This document shows, piece by piece, positions 8,184 through 14,425 of a stretch of DNA of 24,174 bases (its first letter is position 1; each line of letters opens with the position of its first letter). The translations under genes and the position numbers were made by a program. Where the stretch lies: the NCBI GenBank assembly GCA_023399295.1, contig JAEWQF010000046.1, forward strand, positions 1 through 24,174, given 5' to 3'. Source of the stretch: Bacteroidota bacterium (GTDB lineage: Bacteria > Bacteroidota > Bacteroidia > Bacteroidales > Dysgonomonadaceae). The notes under the pieces are model-generated. The model saw only the letters and a list, made by a program, of their open reading frames with translations. It had not been told where the DNA came from and did no database searches.

Positions 8184-8889
8184 AAGAAACATAGAAGTTT
8201 TCCATAGAAAACGGATTCAGAGTCTAGACACTCTCAGATTATCAAAGATTCTAAAAAGGAAAAATCCTTATCTTTATAAAGCTAAGAACATTTTAACTGC
8301 AGATGAGATTGTACGTACAATTGTCGATGCACATATTTCATCGAGTGAAGAAGGAATATTCGGTGATTGGTTAGAAGGTTTAGCAATTTTTATTAATCAG
8401 AAGGTCTATAATGGACGAAAATCAGGAATTGTAGGTGTTGACTTGGAATTCGAGAAAGAGGATAAAAGATTTATTGTTAATATTAAGTCTGGCCCTAATT
8501 GGGGTAATAACTCTCAAATCAAGAAAATGATTTCCGATTTTTCGACTGCTAAAAGAACATTACGGACCAGTAACGCACAAATAAATGTAGTCGCAGTAAA
8601 TGGATGTTGTTATGGAATCGATAATAATCCAGATAAAGGGGATTATCTAAAATTATGTGGGCAAAAATTTTGGCATTTCATTTCTGACAACCATAGCTTA
8701 TACACCGAATTGATTGAACCTCTTGGCTTTAAATCTAAAGAGAAAAATAATATCTATTTGGAATCATATGCACAAAAGATCAATATATTTATTAAAGAAT
8801 TCATCATAGAATTTTGTAAACCAAATGGAGAAATTGATTGGGTCAAGATTGTTAAGTTTAATTCCGCAGAAAGAATTGATTGCTCATAG
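8143..8889 (+). CDS. Type II restriction endonuclease, PmeII-like
   Basis: A 248-residue cytoplasmic endonuclease expected to cut DNA lacking the methylation made by the upstream enzyme. Blocks typical of the PmeII-like family as I recall it are KNPYLYKAKNI at 40-50, SSSEEGIFGDWLEGLAIF at 66-83, and GVDLEFEKEDKRFIVNIKSG at 98-117 followed by PNWGNNSQ. The PD-(D/E)xK-like site would be D100 and K115, with E78 as a further acidic residue; the position two before the lysine is Asn113 rather than Asp/Glu. I chose the ATG at 8143 over the TTG at 8125 because it is a standard start and gives MQELNLTEVF. One 60-base stretch (8461-8520) is 30% GC against 62% for a uvrA stretch (5941-6000). The gene ends tail-to-tail with the DUF2752 gene, with abutting stop codons. 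Confidence 0.78.
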   Translation: MQELNLTEVFEYVERNIEVFHRKRIQSLDTLRLSKILKRKNPYLYKAKNILTADEIVRTIVDAHISSSEEGIFGDWLEGLAIFINQKVYNGRKSGIVGVDLEFEKEDKRFIVNIKSGPNWGNNSQIKKMISDFSTAKRTLRTSNAQINVVAVNGCCYGIDNNPDKGDYLKLCGQKFWHFISDNHSLYTELIEPLGFKSKEKNNIYLESYAQKINIFIKEFIIEFCKPNGEIDWVKIVKFNSAERIDCS

Positions 8890-9264
8890 ATTTCTTATCA
8901 CCCAATAAATCAAGACAAAAAGGAGCATGACAATGGCCGACCACCGCCCGAAGAAAAAGCGTTGCAGGCCTGGATAGTGTTTGCCACCACCCAGCCACTC
9001 CAGCCAGAGCCCCAACAGGATGTAGGGTAGTGCGACAACCATCAGTGCATTGTAGACCAGGGCATCCCCCAGATGCAGGTGCAACAGGCTGTGTATCGCC
9101 CGTTGTGAACCGCAGCCGGGACACTCCAGTCCGGTAACAGCCCGAAAGGGGCAGCGTGGGAAAAAGGGATCAGTGGCCGGATTGAACGAATAAAAGAGGA
9201 ACAGCACCCCCGGCAGCAAGAGCAGCAGGAGGATGATCATTCCTCTTTTTACCTTTGTCACCAT
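8884..9264 (-). CDS. DUF2752 membrane protein
   Basis: A 126-residue inner-membrane protein of the DUF2752 family, whose function is unknown. The signature CPFRAVTGLECPGCGSQRA (residues ~38-56), with the CPGCGxxRA core, is diagnostic, and the spaced cysteines may bind a ligand or metal. An N-terminal hydrophobic segment (~9-26) and two more (~73-89 and ~107-123) flank this loop. It is the last gene of a minus-strand operon, 18 nt after the CD225 gene. DUF2752 and CD225 genes are often adjacent in Bacteroidetes, suggesting a shared membrane role. The TGA stop (8884-8886) is immediately next to the TAG of the convergent endonuclease gene. Confidence 0.85.
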   Translation of the reverse strand: MVTKVKRGMIILLLLLLPGVLFLFYSFNPATDPFFPRCPFRAVTGLECPGCGSQRAIHSLLHLHLGDALVYNALMVVALPYILLGLWLEWLGGGKHYPGLQRFFFGRWSAIVMLLFVLIYWVIRNL

Positions 9265-9282
9265 CTATCTTCTCACCAACGA

Positions 9283-9663
9283 TCAGAAGTTGTATCCGCT
9301 GGCGTTGTTTTCGATGATCTGCTCCATGGTATTGGGCAGCAGGCCGGTAGCCAGCAGAATTGCCCACAGGATCAGATAGAGCAGTCCGGCACCAATGGCG
9401 ACGAGGGTCCATGTCTTGGCATTCCGTGCAGCCTGGGCAGCCGCATCGTACTTCCCATTGAAGTAATTTGAATCCACCTTCGCAGCGTAGACGATGCCCA
9501 CGATGCCGAAGGGCAGGCAGCAGAGTACGGTGGCCACGATAGACTGCCAGAGCCAGCTGTTCGGTTTCAAAGGGGGTATCTCTTCTTCTCTTGCTGCTGC
9601 TACGGGAATGGGGGGCGGCATCGGAGTATATCCCTGTTCGGTTTCGTTGTGTTGATCTTCCAT
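9283..9663 (-). CDS. CD225/dispanin-family membrane protein
   Basis: A 126-residue membrane protein with a CD225 (dispanin, IFITM-like) domain. A proline-rich cytoplasmic N-terminus (residues 1-33, including MPPPIP) leads into a first membrane segment with the double-cysteine motif VATVLCCLPFGIVGIVYAAK. Then comes the conserved amphipathic loop (SNYFNGKYDAAAQAARNAKTW) and a second membrane segment (VAIGAGLLYLILWAILLATG). Eukaryotic relatives act on membrane fusion and curvature; the bacterial role is not established. It is the third gene of the operon, 20 nt after the GYF_2-CD225 gene, with which it shares the CD225 architecture, so the two look like paralogues that may heteromerise. Confidence 0.88.
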   Translation of the reverse strand: MEDQHNETEQGYTPMPPPIPVAAAREEEIPPLKPNSWLWQSIVATVLCCLPFGIVGIVYAAKVDSNYFNGKYDAAAQAARNAKTWTLVAIGAGLLYLILWAILLATGLLPNTMEQIIENNASGYNF

Positions 9664-9683
9664 AACTATTGTTCAATTCATTG

Positions 9684-10238
9684 TCAGGTATTCAGTAACT
9701 CTCCCAGTCCTGCCATAGAGCCTACAAAAACAAACATCAGGATGATGGCGATGACGATCAGCAGCACCCAGCCGATTGCAATCCACATGGCAATCCGTGT
9801 CCATTTGGCGGCCGAGCGCGATGCTTCAGCCGATGCGGCGTAGTCGCCCCGATTGAAGAATGATTCCACCTGTGCGGCATAGACAATGGCTATGATGCCA
9901 AGCAGGCTCAGAAAGCTGCTGCAGAGCAGGAAAGGAAGGATGGTTACCAGGATCGACTCTACCAGCCAGCTCTTGGGCATCTGGGCAGCAGGTGCAGGAG
10001 AGTGTGCTGAGGTAGAATAGCCCTGTTGGGAAGGGGATGGGGGCTGGAGCCCTGCACCCTGAGGAGCATCACCGGTGAAAAGCAGTGCCAGCTCTTCCAC
10101 CTCAACGGCACGTCTCCATTGCTCCATGCCTTGTGTCCATACCAGTGACTCCTTCTTGATCTGTTCCTGTCTGAGTTCTTCGGGTGAGAAAGTACCTTTC
10201 TGCTTCCCTTCGTTGTCGATGTAAAAATAACGGTTCAT
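9684..10238 (-). CDS. GYF_2 plus CD225 domain membrane protein
   Basis: A 184-residue two-domain protein. Residues 1-55 are a GYF_2-type module (NRYFYIDNEGKQKGTF, then SLVWTQGMEQWRRAVEV), predicted to bind proline-rich peptides or to mediate cytoplasmic protein contacts. A Pro/Ser/Gln-rich linker (~60-95) follows, then a CD225 region with two membrane segments around ILPFLLCSSFLSLLGIIAIV and IAIGWVLLIVIAIILMFVFV. The linking loop matches the neighbour's (QVESFFNRGDYAASAEASR). The frame stays open far upstream, but ATG 10238 is the start because the module begins right there and it lies 13 nt after the lipoprotein stop. The neighbouring CD225 protein's proline-rich tail is a plausible partner for this GYF module, which is inference. 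Confidence 0.87.
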   Translation of the reverse strand: MNRYFYIDNEGKQKGTFSPEELRQEQIKKESLVWTQGMEQWRRAVEVEELALLFTGDAPQGAGLQPPSPSQQGYSTSAHSPAPAAQMPKSWLVESILVTILPFLLCSSFLSLLGIIAIVYAAQVESFFNRGDYAASAEASRSAAKWTRIAMWIAIGWVLLIVIAIILMFVFVGSMAGLGELLNT

Positions 10239-10251
10239 GGGATGATATTTA

Positions 10252-10656
10252 TTATTTGTAATCTTCCGGATTGAGGGTAATGATGCGGAGTGGTTGTTGC
10301 TGCTCATTGAGGTAGATATATTCCAACACCACACTGTACTCACGGAAGATGGCCAACTCGGCATTGGTGGAGAACATGGTGCGAATATTGTCGGTGAGGG
10401 TCTGCAGGCGCTCCGAAAGCAGGGAGTCGGGGTTATCGGTATTGAGCACGGTGTAATGGTAGCGGAAATGGTTTTCATCAGTCACACTCGACCCATCGTA
10501 CCGGGTATTGGCATCTAACATCACAGGTGCAGATGCATTGAGTTCAGCGGCCATTTGTGAGAGTCGCTCATGCACGCGCCGTTCAGAATGAGGGGCACAC
10601 TGTACCAGGAGAAAAACCATAAGAAGAAGGGTGAATAACAAAAAAATTTTTCGCAT
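10252..10656 (-). CDS. Hypothetical lipoprotein
   Basis: A 134-residue predicted lipoprotein with no family I recognise. The signal peptide MRKIFLLFTLLLMVFL ends in the lipobox LVQC (Cys21). The mature part is alpha/beta with charged helices (ERRVHERLSQMAAEL, SLLSERLQTLTDNIR) and C-terminal strands (SVVLEYIYL, RIITLNPED). I chose the ATG at 10656 over upstream in-frame starts because it opens the signal peptide and lies 19 nt after a TATTTTTG -7 element. It is the first gene of the operon with GYF_2-CD225, CD225 and DUF2752, so it probably supports the same membrane function from the periplasmic side or outer membrane. Confidence 0.75.
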   Translation of the reverse strand: MRKIFLLFTLLLMVFLLVQCAPHSERRVHERLSQMAAELNASAPVMLDANTRYDGSSVTDENHFRYHYTVLNTDNPDSLLSERLQTLTDNIRTMFSTNAELAIFREYSVVLEYIYLNEQQQPLRIITLNPEDYK

Positions 10657-10675
10657 ACGCCATTGCTTTATTTTA

Positions 10676-10683
10676 CAAAAATA
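10676..10683 (-). promoter_or_regulatory. -7 element (TATTTTTG) of the lipoprotein-CD225-DUF2752 operon
   Basis: An exact TAnnTTTG match on minus, 19 nt before the lipoprotein ATG. A TTTG at 10708-10711 is a possible -33 element, but the 24-nt spacing is long. Confidence 0.55.
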
Positions 10684-10725
10684 AAGAAACTTTATTGAAA
10701 AGAACTGCAAAGAAGTGATTTATTT

Positions 10726-10845
10726 TCATCTGTGTAGAGCGCTTGAATAAATGCAGTTGCGGCAAATAACCGCCTTACCTCCCAGTCCCGAACAAAAGGC
10801 CAGAAACGAACATGGCAGAATGTCTCTCGACATCCTGCCAATCAT
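10726..10845 (-). other. Small Cys-containing ORF inside the putative small RNA
   Basis: A 39-codon open frame (MIGRMSRDILPC ... CRNCIYSSALHR) occupies most of the predicted small RNA. It has four cysteines (12, 18, 28, 31), including one CxxC. It has no recognisable family or ribosome-binding signal, and part of it is the RNA hairpin itself, so it may simply be a chance frame across a structured RNA. Confidence 0.2.
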
Positions 10846-10880
10846 GTTAACCTTAAATCTAATACTATTATGAAAAAACC
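10726..10880 (-). ncRNA. Putative small RNA, antisense to a SusC-type leader remnant
   Basis: A predicted transcript starting about 10880 on minus, downstream of a perfect promoter (TTTG, 20 nt, TATATTTG at 10887-10918). At 10814-10839 it folds into an 11-bp stem with a GAGA GNRA tetraloop. The stem is fully paired on the minus strand (one G-U), whereas the plus strand would have an A-C mismatch, which assigns the RNA to minus. A second small hairpin GCGG/CCGC lies near 10760-10775. The plus strand at ~10847-10877 reads like the AT-rich leader and ATGAAAAAA start of a SusC/TonB-receptor gene, but no such gene follows. The layout resembles the DonS-type antisense RNAs of Bacteroides polysaccharide-utilisation loci. 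The 3' end is not clear; no U-tract terminator is seen, so read-through into the lipoprotein operon is possible. Confidence 0.42.
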
Positions 10881-10886
10881 ACGGGG

Positions 10887-10918
10887 CAAATATAAAAAAG
10901 AAATCAAAACCTGCCAAA
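10887..10918 (-). promoter_or_regulatory. Consensus Bacteroidetes promoter of the putative small RNA
   Basis: On minus, TTTG at 10918-10915, a 20-nt spacer, and TATATTTG at 10894-10887. This is the only promoter in the window with both consensus elements at the canonical 19-21 nt spacing. Confidence 0.6.
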
Positions 10919-10986
10919 CTATTTCAATAAAAAATTAAAATTATTTCTTTTCAATCAAATTGTAAGCTATATCCCTCCGATCAAAA

Positions 10987-12315
10987 TCACACGGCCGGAA
11001 GCCCCATACCCGTGATTTTACGGTAGAGATCGAGTGCATAGACATCGGTCATCCCGGATACGAAATCGACCAAGGCCTGTAGTTTACCGTATAGGGTGGT
11101 GGCGTCAATCTCATATTGTTCGGGTATTCTGTTGAGCAACAACGTGGAATAGGCGTGCCCCGGTTTACGGACAGCATCGGTAAAAACCTCCAACAGGAAG
11201 CCGATAATCCGATAACCGGCCAGTTCAATGTCAAGCACATCCTTGGACCGGTAGATATGTTGTACGGCAAAATCGGAACAGGCATTGTATGCAGCTTTGG
11301 CCACCGGTGTGAGATGCCTGATCAGTGAACCGCTGAAATCGCCGGCAAGGATCATCTCCTCGTTTGCCATGAAGACCGAGGCGCACTCCTCAATGAGCTG
11401 TCCGATGACCGAGGTGCGCAGGTATGCGATCTGTTCGTTCACATCGCTGACCATTTTGAGGGTCTCTTCACGGCGTATCCTGCGTTCACCTTCAAAGAAG
11501 CCCAGGAAGAGTTCCATCGTCTTTTCGGTGGGGATCAGGTGCAACTTGTGGGCATCCTCGATATCCATAACCTGGTAACAGATGTCATCGGCAGCCTCCA
11601 CCAGATAGACCAGCGGATAACGTGAAAAGTGCAGCGAGCTACCACCGTGCCGCTTGATGCCGAGTTCGTCGGCGATGCGGCGGTAATCAGCCTCTTCGGA
11701 AGCAAAGAAACCAAACTTGTTCTTTCCACCACTCAGCTCCGACGAATAGGGATACTTCACGATGGATGCGAGTGTGGCATAGGTCATGGCAAAGCCGCCC
11801 TGCCTGCGACCACGAAACTGGTGCATCAGCAGCCGGATGGCATTCGCATTCCCCTCGAAGGAGGTGAAATCGGACCAGCGACCTCCCTCCGCTTCCACCT
11901 CCTCGCGCAGGGAGGCACCCTTGCCTTCGGAGAAGAAGGTGGAGATGGCCTTTTCACCCGAGTGTCCGAAGGGGGGATTGCCCAGGTCGTGCGCCAGACA
12001 GGCCGCCGAGACGATGGCTCCAATCTCCTCAAGATGGGCACCCGAAGTGGGATAACGGTTGCGCAACTGACGGGCGACACTCTCCCCCAGTGAGCGACCC
12101 ACGCTGGCCACCTCAAGGCTATGTGTCAGCCGGTTGTGCACAAAGACACTTCCCGGTAGCGGGAACACCTGTGTCTTGTTTTGAAGACGACGGAAGGGAG
12201 AAGAGAAGATCAGGCGATCATAATCACGCTGATACTCTGTACGTTCATGGATACGGGCATCCGCATAATGCTCCATTCCGAATCGCTTGGCAGATAACAG
12301 TTGTTCCCAGTTCAT
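10987..12315 (-). CDS. dgt: dGTP triphosphohydrolase (HD domain)
   Basis: A 442-residue dNTP triphosphohydrolase that converts dGTP to deoxyguanosine and triphosphate, controlling dNTP pools. The HD-domain metal site is visible as RLTHSLEV (H65) and AACLAHDLGNPPFGHSGE (H109, D110), with the distal aspartate in YLVEAADDICYQV. The N-terminal block FSSPFRRLQNKTQVF is diagnostic of the family. The frame is open further upstream, but I prefer ATG 12315 (MNWEQLLSAKRFG) because it is the typical family start and lies 21 nt after a TATCTTTG -7 element. ATG 12330 would leave only 6 nt. It is divergent from the PurF-like gene, and both act on purine nucleotides, so shared regulation through the 166-bp gap is plausible. 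Confidence 0.93.
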   Translation of the reverse strand: MNWEQLLSAKRFGMEHYADARIHERTEYQRDYDRLIFSSPFRRLQNKTQVFPLPGSVFVHNRLTHSLEVASVGRSLGESVARQLRNRYPTSGAHLEEIGAIVSAACLAHDLGNPPFGHSGEKAISTFFSEGKGASLREEVEAEGGRWSDFTSFEGNANAIRLLMHQFRGRRQGGFAMTYATLASIVKYPYSSELSGGKNKFGFFASEEADYRRIADELGIKRHGGSSLHFSRYPLVYLVEAADDICYQVMDIEDAHKLHLIPTEKTMELFLGFFEGERRIRREETLKMVSDVNEQIAYLRTSVIGQLIEECASVFMANEEMILAGDFSGSLIRHLTPVAKAAYNACSDFAVQHIYRSKDVLDIELAGYRIIGFLLEVFTDAVRKPGHAYSTLLLNRIPEQYEIDATTLYGKLQALVDFVSGMTDVYALDLYRKITGMGLPAV

Positions 12316-12336
12316 GTTGCGCTGTTTCATTGTATA

Positions 12337-12344
12337 CAAAGATA
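12337..12344 (-). promoter_or_regulatory. -7 element (TATCTTTG) of dgt
   Basis: An exact TAnnTTTG match on minus, 21 nt before the preferred dgt start. A 14-bp palindrome lies just upstream at 12356-12369, between the -7 and the expected -33 positions. Confidence 0.55.
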
Positions 12345-12355
12345 ACACAATCTTG

Positions 12356-12369
12356 CCAAACATGTTTGG
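12356..12369. promoter_or_regulatory. Perfect 14-bp palindrome, candidate operator
   Basis: CCAAACATGTTTGG is its own reverse complement. It sits in the dgt promoter spacer/-33 area and about 94 bp upstream of the PurF-like -7 element, a place where a dimeric repressor would block dgt. No regulator can be named. Confidence 0.4.
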
Positions 12370-12462
12370 TGACAAATTATCTGTTGTTCCAAAGAATATG
12401 ACACCCTGCTCTTTTTTTACAAGATTGCCCCTCAAAACAGATGCAATATCCACAATTAAACG

Positions 12463-12470
12463 TAAATTTG
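12463..12470 (+). promoter_or_regulatory. -7 element (TAAATTTG) of the PurF-like operon
   Basis: An exact TAnnTTTG match ending 26 nt before the ATG at 12497. No clear -33 TTTG. Confidence 0.5.
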
Positions 12471-12496
12471 TAACTTAATTTCTGAAAGGTTTATCA

Positions 12497-14425
12497 ATGA
12501 CTGACATCATCAAGCATGAGTGTGGAATTGCTGTAATTCGCCTGCTCAAACCCCTCGACTACTATTACAAGAAATATGGAAGCTGGCAATACGGGCTCGA
12601 CAAGCTCTACCTGCTGATGGAGAAACAACACAACCGCGGCCAGGAAGGTGCCGGACTGGGAGCTGTGAAGCTGGAAGCCCATCCCGGCAACGAATTTATT
12701 TTCAGGGAGAGGGCCGTCGGCTCGAGTGCCATCTCCGAGATATTCACCCGCGTGCACGACGCATTCCAACAGTACACACCGGCCCAGCTGGACGACATGA
12801 GATTTGTAAAGCAGACGGTACCCTTTGCAGCAGAGCTCTTCATTGGACACCTGCGTTACAGCACCACCGGCAAGAGCGGACTGACCTATGTCCATCCCTT
12901 GTTGCGTCGCAACAACTGGGCCTCCCGTAGTCTCGCCCTGGCGGGCAACTTCAACATGACCAATGTGGATGAGATGTTCCAGCAATTGATCGAGGAGGGT
13001 CAACACCCGCGCGACTATGCCGACACGTTCGTGATGTTGGAGTCGCTGGGACATTACCTCGACAGGGAAGTACAATACCAGTACGATCACCTGCAACGCT
13101 CCGGCCTGAACGGGCATCAGGTGAGCCGTCAGATTGAAGAGAAGCTGGACATCCCATTCCTGCTGAAGCGTGCCTCCCGTATCTGGGATGGCGGCTACGC
13201 CCTCTGCGGGCTTATTGGCAGCGGCGACGCCTTCACATTGCGAGACCCCTGGGGCATTCGCACCGCTTTTTACTACCACGACGACGAAGTGGCGGTGGTA
13301 GCCTCCGAGCGTCCGGTGATCCAGACCGCCTTCAACCTGAGAAAGGAGCAGGTGCATGAACTGCAGCCGGGAGAAGCCTTGGTGGTGAAACGCAACGGCA
13401 GCATCAGCCTGCATCAGATCCAGGAGCCGAAAGCGAAAATCACCCCCTGCTCGTTTGAGCGAATCTACTTCTCCCGCGGATCCGACTACGACATCTACCG
13501 GGAGCGTAAGAAGCTGGGTGAGCTATTGGTTCCGAAGATCATCGAGGCGATCGATGATGACTTCGACAACACCGTCTTCTCGTTCATCCCCAACACGGCA
13601 GAAGTGGCATACTACGGCATGCAACAGGGACTGGAGGATCACTTCAACCACCGCAAGGCACAGACAATCCTAGAGCGGGGAAGCTCACTGAGCAAGGAGG
13701 AGATCGACAGCATCCTTTCAAAGCGGGTACGGGCTGAGAAGGTTGCCATCAAGGACATCAAGCTGCGTACCTTCATTGCACAGGGGAAGACGCGCAACGA
13801 CCTGGCGGCACACGTCTATGATGTCACCTACGGATCGCTACGCAGGGGCAAGGACAACCTGGTGGTCATCGACGACAGCATCGTACGGGGCACCACGTTG
13901 AAACAGAGCATCATCAAGATCCTCGACCGGCTCGACCCCAGGAAGATCATCATCGTCTCCTCCTCTCCTCAGATACGGTACCCCGACTGCTATGGCATCG
14001 ACATGTCGCGCATGAGTGAATTTATCGCCTTCAAGGCAGCGATCGCACTACTCAAGGAACGGGGCATGCAGCAGCTCATCGACGAGGTCTACCACAAATC
14101 GGTGGCACAGAAGTACAAACCGAAGGAGGCAATCATCAACCATGTGAAGGAGATCTACGCCCCCTTCACCGATGAGGAGATCGCAGCCAAGATCGCCGAG
14201 ATGCTCACCACTCCCGACATCAAGGCGGAGGTAAAGATTGTCTTTCAGCGCATCGAGGACCTGCACAAAGCATGTCAGGGCAACAGCGGCGACTGGTACT
14301 TCTCAGGCAACTACCCCACTCCCGGTGGCAACAGGCTTGTGAACAACGCCTTCATCAACTACATCGAAGGGGATGAACATGGTCCCCAGCAGCTCTCCTT
14401 CAACTTTAAAAAAGGAACTGCATGA
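12497..14425 (+). CDS. Amidophosphoribosyltransferase-like protein (long Bacteroidetes form)
   Basis: A 642-residue protein with an N-terminal class II (Ntn) glutaminase domain and a C-terminal phosphoribosyltransferase domain, the layout of PurF, which makes 5-phosphoribosylamine from PRPP and glutamine in purine synthesis. The nucleophile would be Cys9 in KHECGIAVI after an 8-residue propeptide, with the glutaminase motifs QHNRGQEGAG and GHLRYSTTG. The PRPP loop is DDSIVRGTT at 459-467. PurF is usually ~470-510 residues. This one has an expanded middle of the glutaminase domain and ~100 extra C-terminal residues, a version seen beside conventional PurF in Bacteroidetes, so it may be a second, specialised paralogue. 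Its stop overlaps the phoH start (ATGA), indicating translational coupling. Confidence 0.85.
   Translation: MTDIIKHECGIAVIRLLKPLDYYYKKYGSWQYGLDKLYLLMEKQHNRGQEGAGLGAVKLEAHPGNEFIFRERAVGSSAISEIFTRVHDAFQQYTPAQLDDMRFVKQTVPFAAELFIGHLRYSTTGKSGLTYVHPLLRRNNWASRSLALAGNFNMTNVDEMFQQLIEEGQHPRDYADTFVMLESLGHYLDREVQYQYDHLQRSGLNGHQVSRQIEEKLDIPFLLKRASRIWDGGYALCGLIGSGDAFTLRDPWGIRTAFYYHDDEVAVVASERPVIQTAFNLRKEQVHELQPGEALVVKRNGSISLHQIQEPKAKITPCSFERIYFSRGSDYDIYRERKKLGELLVPKIIEAIDDDFDNTVFSFIPNTAEVAYYGMQQGLEDHFNHRKAQTILERGSSLSKEEIDSILSKRVRAEKVAIKDIKLRTFIAQGKTRNDLAAHVYDVTYGSLRRGKDNLVVIDDSIVRGTTLKQSIIKILDRLDPRKIIIVSSSPQIRYPDCYGIDMSRMSEFIAFKAAIALLKERGMQQLIDEVYHKSVAQKYKPKEAIINHVKEIYAPFTDEEIAAKIAEMLTTPDIKAEVKIVFQRIEDLHKACQGNSGDWYFSGNYPTPGGNRLVNNAFINYIEGDEHGPQQLSFNFKKGTA

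Noticed and set aside
10239..10478. N-terminal extension of the GYF_2-CD225 protein to 10478
   Set aside because: The extra 80 residues are low-complexity, antiparallel to nothing known, and overlap the lipoprotein coding sequence in another frame.
10814..10839. Hairpin as an ordinary terminator of dgt
   Set aside because: No T-tract follows on minus, it is ~150 nt beyond the dgt stop, and a consensus promoter lies between them.
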